A stretch of 64,000 nucleotides of DNA from positions 1-64,000 of the forward strand of contig CAUJCU010000024.1 in the NCBI GenBank assembly GCA_963169745.1, written 5' to 3'. Both the position numbers and the translations under genes were made by a program. The stretch is from Bacteroidota bacterium. Its GTDB lineage: Bacteria; Bacteroidota; Bacteroidia; UBA4408. Shown here in pieces: positions 44,865-55,336 of the stretch. Under the pieces are notes generated by a model that worked only from the letters and a program-made list of their open reading frames with translations, ran no database searches and had not been told where the DNA came from. How positions within the stretch are numbered: the first letter of the stretch is position 1; the number at the start of each line of letters is the position of its first letter.

Positions 44865-46004
44865 ATGAAATTTGCTACCAGAGCCATACATGCCGGTCAG
44901 GATCCAGACCCAAGTACAGGAGCCATAATGACTCCAATTTATCAAACTTCAACCTTTGTTCAGGAAAGCCCAGGAAACCATAAAGGTTTTGCTTATGCTC
45001 GAGGAAAAAACCCAACAAGAATGGCTCTCGAAAAATGTATTGCATCTTTAGAAAATGCAAAGCACGCCCTTTGCTTTAGTAGTGGCATGGGAGCAATTGA
45101 CGCAGTTATTAAACTACTTAATCCGGGCGATGAAGTAATAACCGGAAATGATTTATATGGTGGAAGCTATAGAATGTTTACAAAAGTTTTTGAAAGGATG
45201 CAAATCAAATTTCACTTTATTGACTTAAATAATGCTGAAAATATTCGAAAATACATAAACTCCAACACAAAACTTATTTGGGTTGAAACACCTACCAATC
45301 CAACTATGCAGATTGTTGATATTGCTGCTTGTGCGAAAATAGCTAAAGAAAGTAAATTATGGCTTGCAGTTGACAATACTTTTGCATCTCCTTATTTACA
45401 GAATCCACTTGACTTAGGGGCTGATATTGTGATGCATTCGGTAACCAAATATATTGCCGGCCATAGTGATGTTATTATGGGGGCTTTATGCGTGAATGAC
45501 AATCAACTTTTTGAACAACTTGCTTTTATTCATAATTCTTGTGGAGCAACCCCGGGTCCTATGGATAGTTTTTTAGTTTTACGAGGCATTAAAACCTTAC
45601 ATTTACGTATGGAAAGACATTGTAAAAATGGAAGAGCTGTAGCAAATTTTCTAGCTCAACATTCAGCCATTGAAAAAGTTTACTGGCCTGGTTTCGAAAA
45701 TCATCCTAACCATAAAATAGCCCAATCTCAAATGAAAGATTTTGGAGGTATGATTTCAATTGTTTTGAAAAATGCTAACCTTGAAAAAACCTTTAAAGTG
45801 GCTTCTTCATTTAATGTTTTTTCCTTAGCAGAGTCACTCGGAGGTGTTGAATCATTAATTAACCATCCGGCAACCATGACCCATGCTTCTATTCCTAAGC
45901 TTGAAAGAGAGGCTGCCGGTGTGGTGGATAATTTACTACGCTTAAGTGTTGGAGTAGAGGATATAGACGATTTACTTGCAGACCTAAATCAAGCTTTAAT
46001 CTAA
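44865..46004 (+). CDS. Cys/Met metabolism PLP enzyme (cystathionine gamma-synthase/lyase type)
   Basis: A PLP-dependent trans-sulfuration enzyme, 379 aa. Family marks are TRAIHAGQDPDPSTGAIMTPIYQTSTF at the start, YARGKNPTR, SSGMGAIDAV, the VETPTNP and VDNTFASPYLQNPL segments, and the Schiff-base lysine in HSVTKYIAGHSD (about residue 194). The C-terminus SLAESLGGVESLINHPATMTH and LLRLSVGVEDIDDLLADL is typical. Sequence alone does not separate cystathionine gamma-synthase (metB) from gamma-lyase or O-acetylhomoserine-using relatives, so no symbol is given. It stands alone between two large surface-protein genes. Confidence 0.92.
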   Translation: MKFATRAIHAGQDPDPSTGAIMTPIYQTSTFVQESPGNHKGFAYARGKNPTRMALEKCIASLENAKHALCFSSGMGAIDAVIKLLNPGDEVITGNDLYGGSYRMFTKVFERMQIKFHFIDLNNAENIRKYINSNTKLIWVETPTNPTMQIVDIAACAKIAKESKLWLAVDNTFASPYLQNPLDLGADIVMHSVTKYIAGHSDVIMGALCVNDNQLFEQLAFIHNSCGATPGPMDSFLVLRGIKTLHLRMERHCKNGRAVANFLAQHSAIEKVYWPGFENHPNHKIAQSQMKDFGGMISIVLKNANLEKTFKVASSFNVFSLAESLGGVESLINHPATMTHASIPKLEREAAGVVDNLLRLSVGVEDIDDLLADLNQALI

Positions 46005-46091
46005 ACCATAAAACTATAGAACGAAAAATATTTATTTTATAGTTTACGTAATATAAAAAACCTTTATTTTTATTTTTTTATACCTTTTTAC

Positions 46092-48179
46092 ATGAAAAAA
46101 TCAATATTGCTTTGTTTCGTTTTCTTTTACATTTATTATGGTAGAACAGTTCAAGCACAGGAAATAAACCCTTGTGGCACCTATGAGGCCAATAAAAAAA
46201 TGGAAACTTTGTCCCCTGTTGAGGTAAAGCAAGCTCAAGAAAAATTAGAGGAAGAAACAGCGATTTTTATGCAAAACCGCACAAGTACAAGTGTAAATTA
46301 CACCATACCTGTTGTTTTTCATATTCTCCATACCTATGGAACCGAAAATATTTCAGATGCACAAGTTGAAGATGCCGTTAATATTTTAACACGTGATTTT
46401 AATAAACAAAATGCTGATACAGCTAATATTGTAAATGCATTTAAAGGCATTGCCGCCAATGTAGGTATTACATTTAAATTAGCAAAAATTGATCCTGATG
46501 GGAATTGCACTAACGGAATTGACCGTATTTACAGCCCATTAACCAATATTGGTGATGATGATGCTAAGTTGAATGTTTGGCCTCGAAACAAGTATTTAAA
46601 TATTTGGGTGGTTAAGAACATTGCCAGTGGAGCAGCAGGTTATTCTATGTACCCCAGTAGTGTACAAGGGCCCGGAGGAGCTCAGGTAGATGGGGTTATG
46701 ATTTTATCAACTTATGTAGGCAGTATTGGTACTAGTTCGGCCGGAAGAAGTCGTTCTTTGACCCACGAAATAGGACATTGGTTAAATTTAGCACATACTT
46801 GGGGAAACACAAACTCTCCGGGTGTTCAAAGTAATTGTAATTTTGATGACAACGTTAACGACACCCCCAATACCATAGGCTGGACGAGTTGTAACTTAAA
46901 TGGGGCAAGTTGCGGATCAGCTATTGATAATGTTCAAAATTATATGGAGTATTCGTATTGCTCAAATATGTTTACCAACGGACAAAAGAACAGAATGTTA
47001 ACGGCATTAACTTCAAATACAGCCTCCAGAAACAATTTATGGACAGCTTCTAATTTAACGGCTACTGGGGTAAACACTACTACAGTTTGTGAGCCCAAAG
47101 CAGATTTCTATGCACAAACTCCACAAGTATGTGTAAATTCTACTATTCAATTTTTTGATGACACAAATTTATCTCCGGCAACATCTTGGTCTTGGTCTTT
47201 CCCTGGAGGACTGCCGGCCACTTCTACGGATGAAAATCCTAGTGTACAATATACAAGTCCGGGTACCTATTCTGTGTCATTAACAGTGAGCAATGCCAGT
47301 GGCTCTAACTCTATTACTAAAAACTCTTATATAACAGTACTGGCCAGCACCGCAGATATAACTTCTTCGAGTTTCTATGAAAGTTTTGAAAATTTGACAA
47401 TCAACCAAAACAGCAATTGGAGTATTAATAATGTTGATGGAGGCTCAACATGGGCTATTGTTAATGGAGTAGGATATTTAGGTACTAAATCAATGAAGTT
47501 AGCCAATATTAATAATACTCCAGGGGCGGTAGATGAGTTTATTACCCCATCCATAGATTTAACCCAGTTTACCTCACCAAAATTATATTACCGAATAGCT
47601 TATGCATCTTTAACCGGAACTCCTGGTGTAGATTATGCAACCAACAATTTACAGGTTCAATCATCGGTAGATTGTGGAGAAACCTGGGGAATTAGACGCT
47701 CCTATTCAGAAACAGCAATGGCTACAGTTCCGGCACAAAATTCAGCATTTACACCGATGAGTCAAAGTCAATGGCGTCAAGATAACATTAATTTGAGTTT
47801 GTTTGCTAATGCTACTAACATTAAATTTAAATTCAAATTTACTGCCGGAGAGGGAAACAATATTTATATTGATGAGATTAATATCAATGAACCCACAGGA
47901 ATGGCTAATGATGAAATGATAAAAAATAATTTCAGAGTTTTTCCTAATCCTTCAGATAATGATGCTGTAGTATATTTTACAACAGAGGGTATTACAAATT
48001 CATCTATTAGAGTTGTGGATGTATTAGGGAAGGAAATATATAAAAACACTTGGAACTCATTGATAGGAGGAGATCATAGCGTGATTCTAAACAAAAACAT
48101 ACTCTATAGCTCTGGTGTATATTTTGTTCAAATTCAGATTGACAATCAACTTTTAACACAGAAACTTATTCTCAAATAA
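46092..48179 (+). CDS. Secreted M43 (pappalysin-family) metalloprotease with PKD and T9SS domains
   Basis: A 695-aa secreted zinc protease. The signal peptide ends TVQAQE. A prodomain precedes the catalytic domain, in which HEIGHWLNLAH places the zinc ligands at His225, His229 and His235 with Glu226 as the catalytic base. The Met-turn is NYMEYSYC (about residue 282), and DNVNDTP plus paired Cys fit the cytophagalysin branch of M43. A PKD domain (WSWSFPGGLPATSTDENPSVQY, about 370-420) and a jelly-roll-like region follow. The C-terminus is a T9SS type A sorting domain (FRVFPNPSDND, SIRVVDVLGKEIYKN, VYFVQIQIDNQLLTQKLILK). The protein probably acts at the surface or outside the cell. Confidence 0.94.
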   Translation: MKKSILLCFVFFYIYYGRTVQAQEINPCGTYEANKKMETLSPVEVKQAQEKLEEETAIFMQNRTSTSVNYTIPVVFHILHTYGTENISDAQVEDAVNILTRDFNKQNADTANIVNAFKGIAANVGITFKLAKIDPDGNCTNGIDRIYSPLTNIGDDDAKLNVWPRNKYLNIWVVKNIASGAAGYSMYPSSVQGPGGAQVDGVMILSTYVGSIGTSSAGRSRSLTHEIGHWLNLAHTWGNTNSPGVQSNCNFDDNVNDTPNTIGWTSCNLNGASCGSAIDNVQNYMEYSYCSNMFTNGQKNRMLTALTSNTASRNNLWTASNLTATGVNTTTVCEPKADFYAQTPQVCVNSTIQFFDDTNLSPATSWSWSFPGGLPATSTDENPSVQYTSPGTYSVSLTVSNASGSNSITKNSYITVLASTADITSSSFYESFENLTINQNSNWSINNVDGGSTWAIVNGVGYLGTKSMKLANINNTPGAVDEFITPSIDLTQFTSPKLYYRIAYASLTGTPGVDYATNNLQVQSSVDCGETWGIRRSYSETAMATVPAQNSAFTPMSQSQWRQDNINLSLFANATNIKFKFKFTAGEGNNIYIDEININEPTGMANDEMIKNNFRVFPNPSDNDAVVYFTTEGITNSSIRVVDVLGKEIYKNTWNSLIGGDHSVILNKNILYSSGVYFVQIQIDNQLLTQKLILK

Positions 48180-48256
48180 TAGAGAAATCTTGTAAGGAGT
48201 TTTATTGTTCATTCTGAGATAGTTTACACACGTAATTTCTATTTTTAATATCGGAC

Positions 48257-49294
48257 TTATGAATGGGTGAAAATATCAAAATCCATACGTGCTTGTGCGC
48301 TATCTGATTGTTGACCGATTTTCCCTAATTTATATTTCAGATACCCTGCTATAGCAATCATCGCAGCATTATCTGTGCAGAACTCAAAAGGGGGGATATG
48401 GGCTGTCCAGTGATTTTTTTGAGCAACATTTTCAATTCCTTTTCTCAAGGCACTGTTGGCAGCTACACCGCCAGCCAATCCAATGTGCTGAACGCCATAG
48501 TGCTGAGCAGCTTTTTCAAGTTTATCAAGCAGTATTGTTACTATTTTATGTTGAATAGAGGCACAAATATCAGTGATATTTTCAGTAATAAAATTAGGGT
48601 TTTTCTGAACTTCTTTTTGAACAAAGTTAAGAATGGATGTTTTTAATCCACTAAAACTAAAATTATAGCCTTCTGCTTTAGGGGTTGGAAAAAGAAATTT
48701 TAAGGGATTTCCGTTTTTAGCAAATTTATCAATTAATGGTCCTCCCGGATAAGGCAGCCCAAGAAGCTTTGCTGATTTGTCAAAAGCTTCTCCTGCAGCA
48801 TCATCAAAGGTTTCACCAAGAATAACCATATCAAAATAATCTTTTAATAACACAATTTGGGTATGGCCTCCTGAAACTGTAAGACATATAAACGGGAATG
48901 CCGGTGTTGGGTTTTCGGAATGAATAAAGTGTGATAAAATATGACCTTGCATGTGATGCACACTTACTAAAGGTTTATTTAATGCTAAGGCCAATCCTTT
49001 AGCAAATGAGCTCCCTACTAAGAGCGAACCCAATAAACCGGGGCCTTGCGTATAGGCAATAGCCGTAATATCCTGAAATGTAACTTGTGCTTTTTTTAGG
49101 GCTTCGTGAACAACCGGAACTATTTGTTGCTGATGTGCCCGCGAGGCAAGTTCGGGAACTACTCCTCCATAATTTATATGTACTTGTTGCGTACACACAA
49201 TATTGGCAAGAATTTTGCCATTATGTAATACAGATGCTGCAGTATCATCACACGATGATTCAATAGCTAATATGGTAATAGATTCAGTATTCAT
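48257..49294 (-). CDS. tsaD: tRNA t6A threonylcarbamoyltransferase subunit TsaD
   Basis: The catalytic subunit making N6-threonylcarbamoyladenosine at tRNA A37, about 345 aa. The ASKHA-fold signatures are ILAIESSCDDTAASVL at the start, the metal-binding HHMQGHILSH (about 110-119), FPFICLTVSGGHTQIVLL and IGLAGGVAANSALRKGI. The frame is open from 49318, but ATG 49292-49294 puts the conserved start at the usual distance from the N-terminus. Divergent from the TamB-like gene, with a short shared upstream region. Confidence 0.96.
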   Translation of the reverse strand: MNTESITILAIESSCDDTAASVLHNGKILANIVCTQQVHINYGGVVPELASRAHQQQIVPVVHEALKKAQVTFQDITAIAYTQGPGLLGSLLVGSSFAKGLALALNKPLVSVHHMQGHILSHFIHSENPTPAFPFICLTVSGGHTQIVLLKDYFDMVILGETFDDAAGEAFDKSAKLLGLPYPGGPLIDKFAKNGNPLKFLFPTPKAEGYNFSFSGLKTSILNFVQKEVQKNPNFITENITDICASIQHKIVTILLDKLEKAAQHYGVQHIGLAGGVAANSALRKGIENVAQKNHWTAHIPPFEFCTDNAAMIAIAGYLKYKLGKIGQQSDSAQARMDFDIFTHS

Positions 49295-49375
49295 ACAGAA
49301 ATACAAAAATGCAAACAATTATGGAATTGCAATTAAATTACAGATATATCCCTTAATTAGAACATATAATATTGC

Positions 49376-49383
49376 TATTTTTG
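49376..49383 (+). promoter_or_regulatory. -7 promoter box for the TamB-like gene
   Basis: TATTTTTG matches TAnnTTTG, 18 bases before the TTG start at 49402, which would leave a very short leader. No clear -33 element was seen. Confidence 0.45.
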
Positions 49384-49401
49384 AAACCATAAACGAAAAA
49401 T

Positions 49402-52400
49402 TTGTTACGTAAAATAAAGAAAATAACTGGATTTACTCTTGGAGGCTTAGCGCTATTGTTATTGGTTTTATATATCGCTTTGCAAACATCAACTGTACAA
49501 ACTTTCTTAGTAGGAAAGTTTACAAACTATTTTTCTAAAAAATTAAATACCGTAGCACGTATTGACAGAGTTGATGTAGATTTTTTTTCTAAAGTTGTTT
49601 TAGAGGGTGTTTATGTAGAAGATTTGCATCACGATACTTTACTTTATGCCGGAAAAATCAAGGTAGATATTTTTAGATTGCTTATTAGTAAAAATATTAT
49701 CCGATTACGCAGTGTTGAGCTGAGCGATTGCAGGTTCAACTTGGTGCAATACAAAAATGAAGAAGAGTTGAATTTGCAGTTTATTATAGATGCTTTTGAT
49801 GATGGCGATACAACAGTTACACCCAATAAAAAACCGGTTGAAATTTATAGTAACAAACTAACTTTAAAGAATGTAAATTTCTCCTATAATTATCAGAATG
49901 ATACCAGCAACTATCCCGAAGTAAATTTTGACCATATATACTTAAGTCATGTACAAGGCGATTTTGAAAACATTAGTGTTATCAACGATAGTATAAATGC
50001 AATTATAAATACGCTATCCTTTAAAGAAAGAAGTGGTTTTCAAGTGCATAAAATGGCTGCTCAATTTACTATTTCATCAACCGAAATGCACTGCCGGGAT
50101 TTAGATTTACAAACAAACCGAAGCCAAATTAAAGGGATGCTTGCATTTAAGACTAAAGAATGGGATAATTATAATGATTTTGAGAAGCAAGTATATATGC
50201 ATGGGAAGTTTAAAGATACAAAGTTAAATTTTGGGGATATTGCATTTTTTACGGAAGAGCTTCGCGGAATTAACAAGTTTATAATATTTGACGGAGATGT
50301 AAAGGGTACTGTTTCGAATTTAAAAGGGAACCAGATGGATATAAAGTTTGGGAAATTATCACACTTACAGGGAAATATTAAAATGAGCGGATTACCCGAT
50401 TTTGGAACCACTTTTATACAATTAAAACTACATAATTTTGTTACTTGTGTCGAAGACATTGAAGGCATTCCTTTGCCACCTTTTACTTCAGGCGAACTAA
50501 TTAAATTGCCTCCCAACTTCAGTAAATTAGGCTTGCTTAAATTTAAAGGTGACTTTACAGGATTTGAGAACGATTTTACTGCCTATGGTGATTTATCTAC
50601 TGATTTAGGATCTGTAGCAATTGATATTGGGTTGAAGCAAAGCAAAGGGGAATTAGCAAAATACAAAGGAAACTTAAAATCAAATGAGTTTAATATAGGT
50701 CAATTTTATGGTATTGAAAATGTTATTACTAAGGTAACGTTAGATATAGATATTGATGGTGCAGGTCTTGAGAGCGAAACAGTAAATGCTTCTGTAAAGG
50801 GTAAAATAAATAGTGTTTTATGTTTTGATTATAACTATCAGAATTTGGACATTGAAGGCAAATTCGCCAAAAATATATTTGATGGAAAACTACATATTAA
50901 TGACGAAAATTTATCCTTACGCTATAACGGAACCATTGACTTTACCAACAAATTACCTGAATTTGACTTTCATACCGATATCGGTTTTGCTAATCTTAAA
51001 AAACTACATATTATCACTTCTGAATATGACCGTTGGATAAGCACTTCGGCCGATATAAATTTTAAAGGAGACAATATTGATAATTTAATTGGTACGATTG
51101 TTTTAAAAAACCTTGTTTACAAGGACACTACAACAACTTTGAAATATAAGCGCGTAGAGTTGAATGCTCTCAATAACGGCTCTTTTAAGGAATTGGGTTT
51201 AAAGTCTGATTTTGCCGATGCTAAAATATGGGGTAGTTTTAAATTAGAGGCTATTGAGAACGAAGCCTATAAATTCATTAATCAATATATTCCATCAAGC
51301 GGCTTAAGAACTACATCGAAAGCCATAAAACAAAATTTTAGTTACGAGCTAACAACTAAAAACTTTGAAGGTTTTTCAAAATTAATATTGCCGGGCATCG
51401 TGATAAAAAGCAATTCTAAACTAAGTGGGCGCTATAATAATGTGGATAATGTTTTTGACCTGAACGTACACGCACCAGAAATTGAAATCTATGAGAAACC
51501 ACTTAAAAACCTTGTTGTAAATAGTAATAACTTGCAAGGTGAATGGACAATTAATTTAAAAAGTAATTATTGGGCCATTAGTGATAGTAACAGAATTGAA
51601 AATATAGTACTGCAAGGAAAAGCTCAGAAGGATTCTTTAAAATTCAGTTTTAATTTTCAAAATGAGAGCAAGGTGCAGAACGCAGCCGATATTCAAGGGA
51701 ATTTAATTTTTAGTGCCGATAAGCATATTGATTTGCTTTTAGGCAAAGCAACAATAACTGTTGAAGATTCCTTATGGAAATTTGCTGAAAACAGCAGAAT
51801 ACACCTAGATACATTACATACAGAGTTTGAAAATTTTAAAATAAGTCATAATAAACAATCATTAGAATTAGGAAGTAAAAAACTAGGAAATAATGAAACC
51901 GAAATTACGATTGATTTGCACAACTTTATATTATCAAATTTAAACCCCTTTTTAAAGTCTGAAGATATAAGCCTTGGTGGTACTCTTAATGGGAACGCAA
52001 GTGTATTAGGATTTGGAAAGAATATTGTTTTTACAACCTCATTAGGTTTTACAGATTTTGTTTTTAATACTGAAAATATTGGGAATGGAAATGTCCTTTC
52101 ACTATGGGATAGCAAAAAAGAATCTATTGCCTTAAATGGAAATTTTATGCGAGGCACATTGCCCACTGTTGGCTTCACAGGATTTTACTATCCTTATAAA
52201 AACGAAAATAGTTTGGACATAGAGTTACAACTAAGAAAAACATCATTAAAATTATTTGAGAGTTTTTTAATTGGTGTGATGAGTGACCTCCGGGGGTATG
52301 CCAGTGGTGACTTGTTTTTACAAGGCTCTTTGAAAAAGCCCTTACTTACCGGAGATGTAGAAATATTACGGGGTGGATTTAAGGTGGACTATATTAACAC

Positions 52401-53832
52401 CAGTTACACCTTTAATGGGAAAGCAAAATTTTTAATGAACAATATTGTATTTGAAAGTGTGGTATTGTTTGATCAGTTTGGGAAAGAGGCAAAAGTTAGT
52501 GGAAGCATCCCACACGAATATTTTAATGACATCAAATTTAACATTAATATAAATGCCGATAAATTATTTGTACTCAATACTACAGAGTCACAAAACTCCT
52601 TATACTATGGGAAAGCCTATGCTACTGGATTGATAAAGATACGGGGAAATTTAGATAAAATAATATTTGATATTGATGCCAAAACCGAAACAGGTACACA
52701 GTTTTTTATTCCCCTTTCTACACCCGAAGAAGTTAGTCAAAGTGGCTTTATTCGCTTTGTATCCAAAGACACCACAAAAGTAATTACCAAAGATGAGTAT
52801 AAGGTAAACTTGAGTGGAATACAAATGAGTCTGAATATGGAAGTAACACCGAGCACCGAAGTACAACTAATTTTTGATAAGCAGATAGGTGATGTGATAA
52901 CCGGTAATGGGAGCGGAAATATAAAAATGGACATTACTCCATTAGGTGAGTTTACAATGTATGGTAATTATAATATTACTAAAGGAAGCTATTTGTTTAC
53001 CTTAAAGAATGTTATAAACAAAAAGTTTAAAATTGCCGAAGGTGGAACTATCATTTGGAATGGAGACCCGCTTCAGGCCGACATAAATTTAGAAGCTGTT
53101 TATAAAATTCGAGCATCGCTCAGCGAGATACTACCTGCAGACAGCAGTAAACGTAGAGTTCCGGTAGATTGCGTATTAAAAATGAGTGACAAGCTCATGA
53201 ACCCTACAATAAAATTTGATATTAAACTGCCACAGTCTGATGAGAAAATACAAAATGATGTAAGGGCTGCAATTAATTACGATAATGAGTCAGAGCTCAA
53301 TAAACAGATGTTTTCGTTACTTCTATTGGGTCGGTTTTTTCCACCAAATGAAGCAGTGTCATCCAGTACTTTCGGCCTTTCTCAAAATACGTCTGAGCTG
53401 TTGTCATCACAATTAAGCAACTGGCTCTCGCAAAGTAATGAGTTTGTTACATTAGGTGTAAATGTAAGAGCAGGTGATCAAACAGCAGCAAATGAATGGC
53501 AGGCAACCATGAGTACACAACTATTTCAGCAGAGGCTCACCATCGATGGAAATGTGGGAGTGGCTAACAATCCCTCAAGTGCCAGTAATATTGTGGGCGA
53601 TATGATTGTGGAGTATAAGGTAACAACCGATGGAAAACTCCGATTGAAGGCCTTTACACAAAGTAATGACTACACAAAATTAACTACTATAGCCCCTTAC
53701 ACTCAGGGTTTGGGTGTATTTTATCGTGAAGACTTTGATAGTTTTAGCGATTTATTTAAAAACTATGGTCGTAAATTGATGTTTTTCAGAAAAGATAATC
53801 AAAACCCAGAGTTGATAGATCAGGATAACTAA
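49402..53832 (+). CDS. TamB-like AsmA/DUF490 envelope protein, TTG start
   Basis: A 1476-aa protein with one N-terminal signal-anchor helix (about 8-28, GFTLGGLALLLLVLYIAL) and a very long beta-rich periplasmic body, followed by the DUF490/TamB C-terminal domain (about 1150-1450; GEFTMYGNYNITKGSYLF, IIWNGDPLQADINLEAVYKI, LLLLGRFFPPNEA). TamB-like proteins form bridge-like grooves that carry phospholipids, or assist barrel assembly, between inner and outer membranes. No TamA is nearby. The start is TTG at 49402-49404; an in-frame TAA lies at 49390-49392 and there is no ATG before the membrane helix. The tsaD/tamB divergent pairing is common in Bacteroidota. Confidence 0.92.
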   Translation: MLRKIKKITGFTLGGLALLLLVLYIALQTSTVQTFLVGKFTNYFSKKLNTVARIDRVDVDFFSKVVLEGVYVEDLHHDTLLYAGKIKVDIFRLLISKNIIRLRSVELSDCRFNLVQYKNEEELNLQFIIDAFDDGDTTVTPNKKPVEIYSNKLTLKNVNFSYNYQNDTSNYPEVNFDHIYLSHVQGDFENISVINDSINAIINTLSFKERSGFQVHKMAAQFTISSTEMHCRDLDLQTNRSQIKGMLAFKTKEWDNYNDFEKQVYMHGKFKDTKLNFGDIAFFTEELRGINKFIIFDGDVKGTVSNLKGNQMDIKFGKLSHLQGNIKMSGLPDFGTTFIQLKLHNFVTCVEDIEGIPLPPFTSGELIKLPPNFSKLGLLKFKGDFTGFENDFTAYGDLSTDLGSVAIDIGLKQSKGELAKYKGNLKSNEFNIGQFYGIENVITKVTLDIDIDGAGLESETVNASVKGKINSVLCFDYNYQNLDIEGKFAKNIFDGKLHINDENLSLRYNGTIDFTNKLPEFDFHTDIGFANLKKLHIITSEYDRWISTSADINFKGDNIDNLIGTIVLKNLVYKDTTTTLKYKRVELNALNNGSFKELGLKSDFADAKIWGSFKLEAIENEAYKFINQYIPSSGLRTTSKAIKQNFSYELTTKNFEGFSKLILPGIVIKSNSKLSGRYNNVDNVFDLNVHAPEIEIYEKPLKNLVVNSNNLQGEWTINLKSNYWAISDSNRIENIVLQGKAQKDSLKFSFNFQNESKVQNAADIQGNLIFSADKHIDLLLGKATITVEDSLWKFAENSRIHLDTLHTEFENFKISHNKQSLELGSKKLGNNETEITIDLHNFILSNLNPFLKSEDISLGGTLNGNASVLGFGKNIVFTTSLGFTDFVFNTENIGNGNVLSLWDSKKESIALNGNFMRGTLPTVGFTGFYYPYKNENSLDIELQLRKTSLKLFESFLIGVMSDLRGYASGDLFLQGSLKKPLLTGDVEILRGGFKVDYINTSYTFNGKAKFLMNNIVFESVVLFDQFGKEAKVSGSIPHEYFNDIKFNININADKLFVLNTTESQNSLYYGKAYATGLIKIRGNLDKIIFDIDAKTETGTQFFIPLSTPEEVSQSGFIRFVSKDTTKVITKDEYKVNLSGIQMSLNMEVTPSTEVQLIFDKQIGDVITGNGSGNIKMDITPLGEFTMYGNYNITKGSYLFTLKNVINKKFKIAEGGTIIWNGDPLQADINLEAVYKIRASLSEILPADSSKRRVPVDCVLKMSDKLMNPTIKFDIKLPQSDEKIQNDVRAAINYDNESELNKQMFSLLLLGRFFPPNEAVSSSTFGLSQNTSELLSSQLSNWLSQSNEFVTLGVNVRAGDQTAANEWQATMSTQLFQQRLTIDGNVGVANNPSSASNIVGDMIVEYKVTTDGKLRLKAFTQSNDYTKLTTIAPYTQGLGVFYREDFDSFSDLFKNYGRKLMFFRKDNQNPELIDQDN

Positions 53833-53836
53833 ACAA

Positions 53837-55228
53837 TTATTCTTTTACATAAACTCGATACTCCCATGGGTTTAAAGTAATTTGTTCCTCTATTTTTAGA
53901 GTTCCTTTTTTATTAGTAAACAATTCTGTATAAGCGGGAGCAAACAAGTATCTTTCAAATTTAACAGGGGCCGGTTTGTCGGATAAATTTAAGATAACCA
54001 CAATTTCATCTTTCCCTTTTCTTCTGTAAAAGGAATAAACTTGATCGGGATTGGTGTTTAGAATTTTAGCAAATACACCTCCTGATTCTGAATGGAGCAA
54101 AGCATTGTTTCTGCGTTTAAGAGATAACAATCGGGTATAAAAATCTGCATCAGCATAATTGCCCCACACAATAGGGTCTTTATCAAAGAACTTGAGCCTT
54201 TTGTTAAGTCCTGCCTCCTGACCACTATACAGCAAAGGCATTCCATTTAACGTAGCACATAATACATAAAAAGTTTTTGCACCATCTCCAAATAGCTCTT
54301 TTTCTGTACCGTTCCATGAATTCTCATCATGATTTGTAGTAAAGTACATTCTAATAGCCTTAGGGGAATATGTGGCTTTATCTTCACCTAAAATATTATC
54401 AATAGCTCTTGCCGGATAGTCTCCTTTAGCTATTTTCCTAAAATCACTAAAAGCTCTCCAAGTGTAGGTCATGTTAAATGCTAAATGCAATTCGGGTTTT
54501 TCACCTTCGGCCAGCATAAATAAATTAGGGTTTACAGCAACTAATGCACGCTGAGCTTCCACCCAAAAATCAATAGGAACCATTTCTGCCACATCACATC
54601 TAAATCCGTCAATCTTTGCCTCTGTAAGCCAAAATTTCATGGCATCTATCATGGTTTGTCTAAGCTGCTTATTTTCGAAGTTGAGTTTAATTACATCACT
54701 CCAATCAGCCACTGGCGGAACAAATTTTCCGGTACTGTCTTTAGTATAAAATTCAGGGTTTGTTTCGGTCCATTTATGATCGGGTGCAGTGTGGTTAGCA
54801 ACCCAGTCAATAAGCACATGCATACCTAAAGAGTGTGCATAATTAACCAAATGTTTAAATTCCTCCAGTGTGCCAAATTCTGAGTTTGTAGCCAAATAGT
54901 CTTTAACAGCATAATAGCTTCCTAAAGAGCCTTTACGATCTTTAACACCAATAGGATGGATAGGCATAAACCAGAGTATATCTATACCCATTGATTTTAA
55001 ACGGGGTAGCTCTTTTTCAAATGTTTTGAACCCTGAGTTTTGCCCATATTGCCTTAAATTAACTTCGTAAATAGTACTATTAATAGACCAAAGCGGTTGA
55101 TTGACAAAAATATTTTCGGTAACTTTTTTTATGGATTCGGCTAATTTATGTTGTTGTGCCTGTACACTAAAAATAGTACTAAAGAATATTAAAGAAAAAA
55201 TGTAAAATGTATTTCTTACTGCCGTCAT
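53837..55228 (-). CDS. Secreted alpha-amylase family (GH13) glycosidase
   Basis: A 463-aa exported GH13 enzyme with a signal peptide ending SVQAQQ. GH13 conserved regions: VLIDWVANHT (region I), DGFRCDVAEM with the nucleophile Asp (about residues 206-215), FMLAEGEKPEL with the acid/base Glu (about 237), and FTTNHDENSWNG with the third Asp (about 300). It lacks the extra N-terminal domains of its neighbour, and ends with a short beta domain (VVILNLSDKPAPVKF). It is the last gene of the GH31-GH13-GH13 series, and its stop lies 4 bases from the TamB-like gene stop. Confidence 0.94.
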   Translation of the reverse strand: MTAVRNTFYIFSLIFFSTIFSVQAQQHKLAESIKKVTENIFVNQPLWSINSTIYEVNLRQYGQNSGFKTFEKELPRLKSMGIDILWFMPIHPIGVKDRKGSLGSYYAVKDYLATNSEFGTLEEFKHLVNYAHSLGMHVLIDWVANHTAPDHKWTETNPEFYTKDSTGKFVPPVADWSDVIKLNFENKQLRQTMIDAMKFWLTEAKIDGFRCDVAEMVPIDFWVEAQRALVAVNPNLFMLAEGEKPELHLAFNMTYTWRAFSDFRKIAKGDYPARAIDNILGEDKATYSPKAIRMYFTTNHDENSWNGTEKELFGDGAKTFYVLCATLNGMPLLYSGQEAGLNKRLKFFDKDPIVWGNYADADFYTRLLSLKRRNNALLHSESGGVFAKILNTNPDQVYSFYRRKGKDEIVVILNLSDKPAPVKFERYLFAPAYTELFTNKKGTLKIEEQITLNPWEYRVYVKE

Positions 55229-55336
55229 ATTTTATGTTTTTTCGTATGTAAAATGGGTGTTTATTTTGTCTCTTGTTCAATATTAATCATTCTTTTGTTG
55301 ACCGTAGTTCTATTCCGAATTTTTAACAACTTATTT

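Noticed and set aside
49295-49318. Upstream start of tsaD
   Set aside because: It adds eight hydrophobic residues before the conserved TsaD N-terminus; the ATG at 49294 fits orthologue starts.
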